From: Vitis vinifera
Lineage: Eukaryota; Streptophyta; Magnoliopsida; Vitales; Vitaceae
NCBI RefSeq assembly: GCF_030704535.1
Contig: NC_081811.1
Location: forward strand, 4,443,001-4,507,000
Direction: 5' to 3'
Length of the DNA: 64,000 nt
A model generated the notes under the pieces. It searched no databases. It saw only the letters and a list, made by a program, of their open reading frames with translations, and was not told the origin of the DNA. Both the position numbers and the translations under genes were made by a program. Positions 45,306 to 56,800 of this stretch are shown piece by piece; position 1 is the stretch's first letter; every line of letters begins with the position of its first letter.

Positions 45306-45454
45306 CACTTGAAGTGTTTTTTAGAGAAGTACTTGGAGGTGTTTCTTTAGAAAAACACTTCAAGATTTTTCATATATTTCTAAAATACCCTTTATCGCTA
45401 TCATCCGTTTCTCTTTCACTCTTCGTTTCCTTCTCACTCTCCTTTTCCTCTTTC

Positions 45455-45842
45455 GAGCCCGTTTGGTAGTAATTATAGGAAGTGTTTTTAATATTTCTAA
45501 TATTTGAAAAATTTTATCATTCAAGTGTTAGAAATGCTAGAAACGTTTTTTAGAATAACTATCAAACACACTCTTCATTTTTCTTTCATAAAAATAATTT
45601 TTAACAATATAAAATGTTTATATATTTTTTTGTAATAAAACTTTTTGGTTTATTATAATATTTTCTTTTTGTAATAAATGTTCTTTTTAGTAATTTATTA
45701 TTATTAAAATCATTTTTGTACTTATGCAATATATTATCAAAAACACTATTAGAATCATTTTCTAGATTCTCATAAAAACGTTTTTCACAGAAGTGTTGTA
45801 AAAGAAAACACTTCCACTAAAAGCAATGTCAAACGGGATCTA
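45455..45842. mobile_element. MITE with GAGCCCGTTTGG termini
   Basis: The left end GAGCCCGTTTGGTAGTAATT recurs inverted at the right (GATCCCGTTTGACATTG in complement). The subterminal GGAAGTGTTTT also recurs inverted. About 390 bp, non-coding, same family as 43843. Confidence 0.6.
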
Positions 45843-45874
45843 AAGTGATTATCTTTATACACAAAGACATTAAT

Positions 45875-46093
45875 TTACTTGGTAGAAAGGAAATCATTAC
45901 AAACCATCTTTTTTTCTTTTATATTCACTAGATGCAAATGCCCACCATATGCAACAAAGTAAAACTTCATTTCAATAAAATCCAAGTAATTGTTCGAGGG
46001 GCTTTCATTAGACAACAACTTCCACTCTTGGGTAGCAATATGGAAAGATGACAACCCTTTGTTTACATTATAACAACAAACATTTCCCTCCAT
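45875..46093 (-). pseudogene. F-box/kelch-type gene fragment
   Basis: A short reading frame of 72 codons contains CYNVNKGLSSFHIATQEWKL, LLSNESPSNNYLD and a GGHLHLVNIKEKK segment, resembling kelch-type repeats of plant F-box proteins. No F-box, no start context and no further repeats are found. It abuts an LTR fragment at about 46095. It is most likely a captured or broken gene fragment; the assignment is from motif recollection only. Confidence 0.35.
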
Positions 46094-46099
46094 CTAGGC

Positions 46100-47289
46100 C
46101 ACCAGCTCAACTAATCGAGGCTATTTTTTTGGCATTTTGGCTCTTGATGTTAGAAACCTATAAATTGAGAGTTCCACTTCATTTACGATTAAGAGAAACC
46201 TGCATTTATTTGTCTACCTATTTTTTTTGCCTCAAAATCTCTTATTCTTTCTTTGGTGCATTAAACATCCACTTGCATATTCCTTAGTGCACCATTGTTA
46301 TTCATCCTAGCATTTGAGTTGTATTTGAGCCCTTGTTAAGTTAGGTTGAGAGATTTAAATTTTTTATTTGGGTGGTAGAAGCTTCAAGTGAGTAGAGACT
46401 TGAAGAAATTGTGTAAGAGCCCATTGAAGCCGGAATCCAAGTGTAAATGTGTTAGAAGTTTGGTTGAAGCTTCAAGTATACTGAAACCCTTATTAGACTA
46501 CGAGCTTGAGGAAAGTGGACGTAGGCAAGAGGTGTCGAACCACTATAAAATCTGAATTTGCTTTCTCTAATTTTATTTATTTATATTTGTGTTTCCTTTG
46601 CTTGAATTTGTTATTAGGCGCTGTGCGTATCGACCTGTGCAGTGTTGTAGCTAATGCGTTAAGTATCCCGCCTGGGGAGTACGTTCTCAAGAATGAAACT
46701 CAAAGGAATTGACAGGGGCCCGCACAAGCGGTGGAGTATGTGGTTTAATTCGATGCAAAGCGAAGAACTTTACCAGGGATTGACATGCCTCGAATCCTCT
46801 TGAAAGAAAGGGGTGCCTTCGGGAACGCGGACACAGGTGGTGCATGGCTGTCGTCAGCTCATGTCGTAAGGTGTTGGGTTAAGTCCCGCAATGAGCGCAA
46901 CCCTCGTGTTTAGTTGCCACCGTTGAGTTTGGAACCCTGAGCAGACTGTCGGTGATAAGCCGGAGGAAGGTGAGGATGACGTCAAGTCATCATGCCCCTT
47001 ATGCCCTGGACGACACACGTGCTACAATGGCCGGGACAAAGGGTCGCAATCCCGCGAGGGTGAGCTAACTCCAAAAACCCGTCCTCAGTTCGGATTGCAG
47101 ACTACAACTCGCCTCCATGAAGCCAGAATCGCTAGTAATCACCGGTCAGCCATATGGCGGTGAATTTGTTCCCGAGCCTTGTACACACCGCCTATCACAC
47201 TATGGGAGTGTTTGAAAAAAAAAATTAAAAACCCAATTCACTCATCCTCTTAGGTGTTTTCCTTATTAAGATTAGCCTTTATTTTCTCA
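46100..47289 (+). mobile_element. SIRE-like LTR, copy 3, 5'-truncated and interrupted by plastid DNA
   Basis: 46100-46614 and 47210-47289 match copy 1 (41493-42573): ACCTATAAATTGAGAG, TTAGTGCA, GAAGCCGGAATCCAAGTG, GTGTCGAACCACTATAAA on the left, and AAAAACCCAATTCAC, AGCCTTTATTTTCTCA on the right. The match breaks at TTGAATTTGTTA and resumes at TTTGAAAAAA, exactly where copy 1 is continuous. The 595-bp plastid segment therefore inserted into the LTR. Confidence 0.75.
46615..47209 (+). pseudogene. Nuclear insertion of plastid DNA: fragment of chloroplast 16S rRNA gene
   Basis: The sequence runs from GGCGCTGTGCGTATCGACC through GAATGAAACTCAAAGGAATT, AAGCGGTGGAGTATGTGG, GGTGGTGCATGGCTGTCG and CATCATGCCCCTTATGCC to TTGTACACACCGCC and CACTATGGGAG. 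This is the 3' half of plastid 16S rRNA, approximately E. coli positions 810-1410. Compared by memory with plant plastid 16S, it carries many C-to-T and G-to-A changes (for example GAGTATGTGG where GAGCATGTGG is universal, and CCTATCACAC where CCGTCACAC is expected). It is a dead copy, not a functional rRNA gene. Confidence 0.92.
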
Positions 47290-47696
47290 ACAACTTATCT
47301 ACTTACGAAGAACCCATGACTTTCATCTTCTATGCAACTTCTAATGCACCTAAGTCATGTACAATGTAAGACATATGGGTTGAATGCACAAATCAATGTC
47401 AATATACCAAGTGGATAATTAAGTCTAACTTTGTTACATCATATCTTGTTTTTTGGAGCTCAATACCAATAGTATGATTGTTGTTAATTGTGTCTAGCCT
47501 CCTCATTTGCCATTGGTTCAACTTTGAATGACTTATATTCACAGCTTTGTATCTTTGATTAATACAGTGTCTACTCTATTGTTACTCAAAATCTTTTGTA
47601 TTTTCCACTAATGTACCAAAGTATCCTCACCAAAATTTGTAGAGATAAACTCTCTCCCTCTTGACGTAGCATTTAGCTAAATATCTAGTGAGAGTT
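47290..47696. other. Intergenic DNA between LTR copy 3 and telomere-like repeat
   Basis: No gene or recognised repeat. Confidence 0.35.
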
Positions 47697-48522
47697 TTTA
47701 AGATTTAGGGTTTAAGGTTTTTAAGGGGTTTAGGGTGTAAGGAGTTTGGGATTTGGGATTTTGGGATTTTGGGTTTAGGGTTAGGGGATTAAGGTTTAGG
47801 GTTTTAGGGTTTAGGGTATGGGGTTTAAGGTTTAGGGTTTTAGGGTTTAGGGTTTAAGTTTTGGGGTTTGGGGTTTAGGGTTTAAGATTTGGGGCTTAGG
47901 ATTTAGGGTTTAGAATTTAGGGTTTAGGGTTTGGGGTTTGGGGTTTTAGGGTTTAGGGTTTGGAGTTTAGGGTTTAGGATTTTAAGGTTTTAGGGTTTTA
48001 GCGTTTTAGAGTTTAAGGTTTAGGGTTTTAAGGTTTTAGTGTTTTAGGGTTTAGGGTTTTGGGTTTTAGGGTTTAGAGTTTAGTGTTTAGTATTTAGGGT
48101 TCAGGGTTACTGTTTAGGGTTCATGGTTATTGTTTAGGGTTTAGGGTTTAGCGTTTATGGTTTAGGGTTAGGGTTTAAGGTTTAGGGTTTTTGGGTTTAG
48201 AGTTTAGGGTTTAGGGTTTGGGGTTTAAGGTTTAGGGTTTGGAATTTAGGGTTTAGTGTTTAGGGTTTAAGGTTGGGGTTTAGGGTTTAAGGTTTAGGGT
48301 TACTGTTTAGGGTTTAGGGTTTAAGGCTAGGGGTTTTAGGATTTAGGGTTAGGGTTTAAGGTTTAGTGTTTAGGGTTTGGAGTTTAGAGTTTAGGGTTTA
48401 GGATTTAGGGTTTGGGGTTTGGGATTTAGCATTTAGGGTTTAGTGTTTAAGGTTTAGGGTTTTTAGGTTTAAGGTTAAGGTTTGGAGTTTGGGGTTTAGG
48501 GTTTGAAGTTTAAGGTTTAGGT
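47697..48522 (+). repeat. Interstitial telomeric repeat block, degenerate TTTAGGG, about 0.8 kb
   Basis: Nearly the whole stretch consists of TTTAGGG and one- or two-base variants (TTTAAGG, TTTGGGG, TTTTAGGG, TTTAGTG, TTTATGG), with the G-rich strand on the plus strand throughout. Orientation is constant. It is the plant telomere unit in a non-terminal place, strongly diverged, and ends directly at the MITE starting GTTGTGTTTGG. Confidence 0.9.
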
Positions 48523-49125
48523 TGTGTTTGGTTGATGAGATAAGATATGATAAAATATGTATATTTTAGGACATGATTTTCAATAGGATAGATATCCTTG
48601 GATACATTTGTCTTATGGATATGGTATTTTAAGGTATTTTATGTCATTTTGATATTTATATTTAATTTTTAAAATGAATAAAAAAATATTATGAAATATA
48701 TATTATTTTCTATGTTTAAAATAAAAATTGTATCACATTCAAATATTTTCTATTTGAAAAGATGGAATTTTTGCTATGTTTAACAATATTCATGATTGAA
48801 ATATGTGAATTTTACAAATAAAATTTTTTATATTATATTATTTAATTAATATATAAAAATAATTTATATATATCATATATTAATATTATTTTATAAATAT
48901 TTTTTAATCATAAATTTAATTTATAAAAAAAATTATTTTATAAAATGATTATATTAAAAAATAAAAAATAAAATTGTTGAAAAATAAATTTTGATACATG
49001 AGATATGTATATCTCATATCTTAGTATAGGATTAACATATCTCATGTAAAAGAGATGAAAGAAAAAAATGTGGATAATATATCTTATCACTTATCCTATC
49101 TATTTTATTACCAACCAAATATGGA
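48523..49125. mobile_element. AT-rich MITE family A/B, copy B, about 0.6 kb
   Basis: The left end TTGTGTTTGGTTGATGAGAT is inverted at the right end (ATTTGGTTGGTAATAAAATAG in complement, cited partly). The interior matches copy A (40861-41487) in the opposite orientation. Non-coding. Confidence 0.6.
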
Positions 49126-49185
49126 ATATGATATAATATATTGACTTAAACAAGGGATTTCTTATTTTATAAGAATGACCAAAAA

Positions 49186-49216
<31 letters not shown>

Positions 49217-52200
49217 AGAATTGTTCAAATTATTATTAAAAAATTTATATACTTTACAATAGTTATATAATCTATAATTATATGTTAAAATATAAAATTA
49301 GGACACTTATAATGTAAAACTAATATTCTTATAATTTCCATTTTGTTAGAATTTGAATAAGAAGCATACAAAAATTTTGTTTTATTTTATGGATGATAAC
49401 GTTATTTAACATATTAGTATTCATCGTATTTCTTCCTACCGCCCATTTTTAAAGACTTTGAATACTTTCTTTAGATACCCATTTTTCAATTTCAATGAAT
49501 AAATTGAGTATTGGAGATTTGGAAACTCCATTCAACAATCTTGGTTCAAGATTAAAAACTTATATCTCATGTTTGAGAACCTTTTAATGCATAATTTGTG
49601 TCTATTAAAAGGGAAAAAAAATCTCATATTTAATAAGGCATAGTCAATTACTCTTTTTCATTTTGAAAATATTGAAATTTTGATATGAAAAGTTTAAATT
49701 AAATTTCCATACGAAATGAAATTAGGCAAGCCGCTCTTAATAATATACTCAATGTGTATTAGGTTATCTATAATCAAGAACAAAAGCCACAAAATTCTCT
49801 CATTTTTGTATTTCCTTCAATTTCTTATTATTGAAAACAAAACAAAAATCAATTCTATCAAACAAATAGTTTTGTTATATTAAAATCTTAAAATCTACAA
49901 AATAACAATATATATATATATATATATAGATGTCTATCACCGAGTTTACAATTGCAAAATCAAGTAACAATATAACACATTTTATTACATGGAAATACAA
50001 TTAAAGAACAATATATATTATACGAAGATGACGAAAGATCGTACCTGAATTAAAAGTAAGACATTATATAAAGATTCACAAAATGCATGTAACAAAGACA
50101 ATGCAAAAAAATACATTATAATACAATTGTGAAATGGGAAAACCTATAAGTAAAAGTTATAAAATTGGATTAATAGAAAGACAAAGCATAACAACCCATA
50201 GAAATATTAGAAATGCAAAAACATTAAACAAATGTATCAGGCCTTGTGTTCAAGAGCCGATACATCTCTTGATGAATGAATTGCATAGAAAATTTGAAGG
50301 CACACTTATATTTCATAAGAGCATAGTTCAAATTAAGTAGATATAAATAAAACATTTGATATAGAGGAATCAAGACTTGTTGGTCTAACATTTGTGTTAT
50401 ATTGACAACAATAATAAGGACCTTCATCTTCTCCATTATGCTGTCAATCACACCCTTTACCTTTTACAAGATTCAATCCCTAAAGGTCCACTCTTCATCA
50501 CCTATTTCATCTTTGTTGTCCTTATTGTTTCGGCCTACACTTCCAAGAGCAATATGATTGCTGAACCTTGGATTATATATAAGATATGAAGATTTAGAAA
50601 GACAAGACATCATGTATATAGGAGGCATCAATATTACATTTTAATTATTAATATAGCATTAAACGGTTATTGGCATTCCCCCCCCCCCCCCCCCCCCCCA
50701 CACTTAAAAATAAAGGGTGGTCCGCAAATTATGAGGAGGCAATTGAACAAAGTAATGAGTAAATAAAAAAAAATTAATTTCTCATCTACATAAGTTTTCT
50801 TGTAAAAAAAAAAAAAAATCATATTGAAATTAAAAACTCTTATAGAAAATTTATTGACTTATATTATTTTGTTAAAAATTATATTTTTAATTTGTTTTTA
50901 AAAAACCACTATATATTTTATATTGTTATTTTTTGTTTTTAATTTGATTTTAAAAGTCATTATATTTTTGAAAATAGAAAATATCATCCAGATTAAATTA
51001 AATAATTTAATATCAAAGAAAAATATATAATATATCAAATTATTTAATAAAAAGCAAATAAATATAATTGAAAAATAAGTTTTGTTCTATAAATATTTTA
51101 AAAAAAATCAAAAGAAATCAAATCTCAATAGAAAATTTTTCATCATTTTGATAAATCTTATATCCAAATCTTAATATTTTGTTTGCTTGCTGATTATGCA
51201 ATTTAAAGGTTATGAATATAAGGGAAATAAGACATAATAATGGTTGAAGCATGTTAACCATTAAAGAAAAGAGGAAATAGTAATACACAAAAAAAGTTAA
51301 TACAAATACCTCAATTGTTTTATGTTGGATGTACAAAAATCATGCTTTCCTTGCAAAGCAGACAACATCTTTCTAGAACTTGTTCCAATGCAACTTCAGT
51401 ATTAATTGAAGGACTACTTATCTTTATAGGTTCTACACCAAAACAGAACATAATTCAACCATTTGGATCTTTTGATTATTATTTTTTCGTTGAAAACAAA
51501 CAAATAAATAAGTAATACAAAAATAATCCCAAAATTTCTTTTTGTTTTTTTTTTTCCCTTTCATTTTCTCTACCAACCATTTGACTTACTCGGACTACCT
51601 TCTTTGAAGACAAATGGAACAGACAACATAACACTCCAAATTTTGTCTTCTTTTCCTTTTCTTGAAGAAAAATATTAATTATAAATATAATAATTAAATA
51701 GATTTTATTGTATTTACTAAATAAACTTTACTTATTTTCTCAAAACACACTCAAATATAATTTAAAAAACTTCAAATTTGTTATTGAAAAAAAAAACTAA
51801 TTTGTAGGAAAGTTCCAAATGGACCTTAATTGTTCTTCATACTCTAGGACTTTTCTCCTACCAAAACCAAACTTCTCTTCATAAACATTGTAAATAAACT
51901 AGACTCTTCTCCATAAATATTGTAAATAAACCAGACTCCATGGTTGAGATTAATAAACATCAGATTGATGGATCATGGACGATGCTTCGTCAAACGAGAC
52001 GGAGGATGAGGTACCTAAAAACCAATGGAAAGACTATGTTTCAATAGATGATGTTACCATCTATGTTGAGACCTCATTGACCTCCAATGTTTAAGATTAG
52101 TAGACCTCTGATGTTTAAGATCATTAGCCTGCTTCATTGGCCTTTGACAATGTTTGAAACCATTCTAGTCTGTTGAGTTTAGATGAAAAAACATACTCTT

Positions 52201-53063
52201 CCCTCATAGTTCCTTGAGGCAGTTTCAAGATGGAATATGAATATGAAACCAAAATTGTTATGAACATACATATTTCCATTACATTAAGTTACAATAAGTA
52301 ATTAAATCCCTATTGAAATGGTTGAGCAAAAACTGGAGGCAAATGAAAAGATTAATTTTTCAATTATATTGTGAGCAGTTTTAGGAGTATTTCCATTTGT
52401 GAGAGTAGTTTCAATCCGAATATGAAATGAAAATCAAGTTAAAGATTAAATTTTCATTATTTTGAGTATTTCCAATTATTTTTATAGGTTTGTGAGGGCA
52501 GTTTCAATCTGATTATGAAATCAGAATCAAGTTATCAACATTATAGATTTTCGTTACATTAAGTAATTAAAATCTTAAATTAAAGTCCTAATGAAACGAT
52601 TGATGGAATAGAAATTGAAGATGAAAAGATTAAATTTTCATTTAAGTTGATTATTAATATTAATAAGAGTATTTTTGGAAATAAAAATATGTAAAACACC
52701 ACATACTTTTATAGGTAGTATAGACATCACCTTACCTCGATCGGAAAAATTGTTCCTGGTCCTTAATTGGCCCATAATAATTTGACGTCTAGTATTATAA
52801 TCATAAACCATTTAAGTTTATATGATGAAAAAACATCATCATTTTTTTTTTTTATGAATAAAAACTTAGTTAATATTATAAAAAAATTAATAAAAATGAT
52901 TCAAACTATAAAATAAAATAAAATATTCATTTCATGCTATAAATCTGTCATTTTCTCAATATTTATCCTTTTTTTTTTACTTCTATATCTTCTTTACATC
53001 TAACTTTTTTGGTTGATTTTTTATTTTATTTTTAAGAAAAAGGAGAATCTAAACTCTTAGGCT
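49126..53063. other. Gene-free AT-rich intergenic DNA with small repeats
   Basis: No coding region recognised. Seen: AT microsatellites at about 49188-49215 and 49906-49927; a run of 22 C at 50678-50699; a short direct duplication around TAAACATTGTAAATAAAC at about 51880-51945; and loosely repeated blocks (CAGTTTCAA, GAATATGAAA, TTCATTACATTAAGT-type) at about 52210-52660. Confidence 0.5.
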
Positions 53064-53267
53064 ATATTTTGTTCTCGGAAAGTACTAAGGAAAGAAAAAA
53101 AAATTGTTAAAAAAAATTATTTTCTCATATTTAGTTTCAATATAGAGAATATAAAAAATAAATAAAATATAATTAAAATTTATACATTTTTAAATTATTT
53201 AGCTTATATATAAAAGATGAAAAATAAGTGAAATAAATTTAAAATAGCACATAAAATAATTTATTGA

Positions 53268-53363
<96 letters not shown>

Positions 53364-53440
53364 CACTTTTTCTTTCTTTCCATTTTTTTCTCTCTATTTT
53401 CTTTCCCTCATATTTACTCGGAACCAAACATAACATTATA
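53064..53440. mobile_element. Fold-back MITE with TTTGGTTCCC-type termini, copy 2, carrying (AT)44
   Basis: Left end TTGTTCTCGGAAAGTACTAAGG, right end TATTTACTCGGAACCAAAC; the arms are mutually inverted and match the element at 17713-18033. An uninterrupted AT dinucleotide repeat of about 88 bp (53273-53360) fills the middle. Confidence 0.6.
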
Positions 53441-53746
53441 GTTAAAAAATCTATTAAAATATAATGTGGTAATTCTTTACTCTTATATTCTTCTTATATC
53501 CTCACTTATCTTTTGTATTTTTTATGAGTTCATTGTCTTAATTTTATTTTTCTAAACAACCTTTAAAGCTTAATTTTTTTTTTTATTTCTTACTAAGCAG
53601 TTAATCTTATTTTTTTTAATAATTTTATTTTAAAGGGAAATGGATATTTTATTTTTTCATTAGTTTTAATTTTTTTATTTTAAATTAACTTTTGTTCAAT
53701 TTTATGACGGAAAGTGAAAAAAAAAATGATGTATTTTAGAAATTTT

Positions 53747-53881
53747 TTAGTTTGCTTCAAAACGGTGTGTTTCGAGGGAGAGAGAGTGTAAAACGGTGCG
53801 TTTCGCTGAGGAGCAAACATAGTCTGCGCTGCATCCACCATTAAACCCTAAGGAAACCCAATTGAGCAAGGACTGAGAGAG
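53747..53881 (+). promoter_or_regulatory. Promoter/leader of the PPR gene
   Basis: Two near-identical motifs, AAAACGGTGTGTTTCG (53759-53774) and AAAACGGTGCGTTTCG (about 53790-53805), lie 80-125 bp upstream of the ATG. A telo-box AAACCCTAA is at 53843-53851. No obvious TATA box is present. Repeated GC-containing elements plus telo-box are typical of plant housekeeping and organelle-protein promoters. Confidence 0.4.
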
Positions 53882-56800
53882 ATGATGGCAAGGAACCCTA
53901 ACCGTTTGATCTCCGCCGGAGCTGGGCTCGCGAGAAGGCTCTGTACTGCGGCAGCGGCGACGGAGCCGGAGGAGGTGGCGGTGCAGGCGGCGAGCCGAAG
54001 TGTAAGACAACCGCGGCTCTATCATCGGTTGTCAGCTTTGGGAGCCACCGGCGGGAGTGTGGCAGATACGTTAAACGAGCACATCAAGGAGGGAAAATTA
54101 ATTGCAAAGCATGAGCTCTCAAGTTGCATCAAGCAGCTGCGGAAGTACCGTCAGTTCCAGCATGCACTTGAGGTCGTCTCTATATGCATTTTCTCTAATT
54201 TGGTTGCCGAGGAAACGTGAGCAAATGAAATAATTGATAAATTTTGAATCTTCTTGTTTCTTTTATTTTCATTCCCTTTCTCGGTAATCAAACTGCTAAC
54301 CCAAAAATGGCAAATTTCCAAGGTTTTCTTATCTTTTTCGTCATTCTTTTCCTCGGAAACCAAACAGAGGGTGATTGGCTTTGGAACATCTTGTTTGCAT
54401 GTATCACAGTATTTCGTGAATGATGATCGATTTGGATTGAAATATGTGTAAAATTTTCTTACTTGGTTGCTAAATCTTTACATAAGTTGGACAATTTACA
54501 TATACTGAAATTTAACACTATCATTGAATTTTATTTGGTGTCTGAATATCATTGTGAATCAGGTTAGAATAAGAAATTTTTTTTGGGTAAACTGTAGGGA
54601 ATTAAACCGAATTCCCAACCCGTGAGAAACAAAAATTAGAGAAAACACACGCCAAAGAAAAACAATCACACGCACAAGACAGTATTTACGTGGTTCGGCA
54701 ATTTGCTTACGTCCACGGAGTTGCAGGGATATCAATATTATCAGGGAAGAATATAGAGTACAACCTAGCGGCTACAATATTCTCTATATATATATAACAC
54801 GACAACCCCACTACACTAAAAAACCCTAATTACAAAAGGTGGTTCCACAATGGGCTAAACGAGCCCAACAGACCTTAATAAATCTCCCATTAAAAAGCCA
54901 TGCAATATTATTCGGATCGGGTCGTCAAACCGGATCAAACAAAACTAGGCTCCACAAAGCCCAACAAATCTCCCACTTGGAGACTAGTCCAATCACCAAC
55001 ATCAAACCGTTATCCTCCAAAAAACAATCCCTCATCCCTACAACTCATCCTCCTGTCCTCAAGCTAGAAGACCAATTGAAGCTGCGCACAGCTTCAACTT
55101 CTCAATAGTGACACCCTTAGTCAACATGTCTGCCGGGTTCTTAGATCCACAAATCTTCTCAAGTATTACCAGTTTATCTTCAACAAGATAAATGATAAAG
55201 TGGTATTTTGTTTGTATATGCTTCGACTTTGAATGAAAAGCCGAATTTTTGGCAAGAAAAATTGCACTCTGACTGTTATTGTGTAGAATGCCCATCTCCT
55301 GCTTCTTACCCAATTCATCTAAGAAACCATGTAGCCAAATCATCTCCTTTCCAGCTTCAGTTGCTGCAACATACTCAGCTTCTGTAGTAGACAAAGTAAC
55401 AATCTTCTGTAGATTTGAAGCCCATGATATAGCTGTACCACCTAGAGTAAAAACAAACCCAGTAGTACTCTTTCTACTATCAATATCACCAGCAAAATCA
55501 GCATCTACATAACCCTGCAATTTCAAACTTGCACCTGTGAAGCAAAGACATGTATCTAATGAACCCTTCAGATATCTTAAAATCCACTTGACTGCCTCCC
55601 AATGCTGTTTTCCGGGCCTACTCATGAATCTGCTCACAACTCCCACTGCATGTGCAATGTCTGGCCTTGTACACACCATAGCATACATCAAGCTGCCAAT
55701 AGCTGAGGCATAGGGCACCTTGCTCATATGGTCCCTTTCTTCTTCTGTCTTTGGTGACTGTTCTTTGCTTAATTTGAAATGACTACCCAAGGGTGTGCTC
55801 ACTGGTTTAGCTTCATTCATGTTGAACCTGCTGAGAACTTTTTTCACATACTCTAACTGTGAAAGCTTCAATGTACCATTAGCCTTGTCTCTAATGATTC
55901 TCATACCAAGGATTTGCTTTGCAGCTCCCAAATCCTTCATTGCAAACTGTTTGGACAATTGCTTCTTCAGATTATTAATCTTCTCAATGTCAGACCCTAC
56001 AATAAGCATATCATCCACATACAACAGTAATATGATGTAAGAATTGTCAAAGGACTTAACATAGCAACAATGATCAGCTTCACATCTCTTGAACCCAATT
56101 CTATGCATAAAATTATCAAACTTCTTGTACCACTGTCTAGGAGCTTGTTTAAGGCCATACAAGCTCTTTCTCAGTTTGCAGACTAGATTCTCTTGTCCCT
56201 GAACAATGAACCCTTCTGGCTGAATCATGTAAAGGTCTTCCTCCAAGTCACCATGAAGGAATGCTGTCTTCACATCTAACTGCTCAAGATGTAAGTTTTC
56301 TGCAGCCACCATTCTAAGTACAAGTCTAATTGTTGACATCTTCACAATTGGAGAAAATATCTCTGTGTAGTCAATGCCCTCCTTCTGCTGGAACCCTTTA
56401 ACAACTAATCTGGCCTTGTAACGTTTGCTACCATCATGCTCATTCTTTATTCTGTATACCCACTTGTTGTGCAAAGCCTTTTTTCCTACTGGCAATTCAG
56501 TCAGTTCCCATGTCTGATTCCCCAACAGGGAATCCATCTCATCCTTCATGGCTAACTCCCACTTGCTTGAATTCTCATCTTGCAAGGCTTCATCATAACA
56601 CTCTGACTCACCACCATCAGTCAACAGGAGATAATTTAAAACAAGTGAATAACGCTGCGGAGGTCTAATGTTCCTAGAAGATCTGCGAACTTCAACTATA
56701 GGTGTACTCAGATCTACCTGTGAATTTACATTCTCCTTATCTTCTTCACCCCCTTTTTGGACAGTACTTTCAGTCAATTCATCTAAGTTGACAAACTCAG

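Noticed and set aside
46615..47209. Functional 16S rRNA gene
   Set aside because: Only the 3' half is present, it interrupts an LTR and it carries changes at universally conserved 16S positions; it is a nuclear plastid-DNA fragment.
53239..53464. ORFs made of repeated Ile-Tyr
   Set aside because: Translation of the AT microsatellite.
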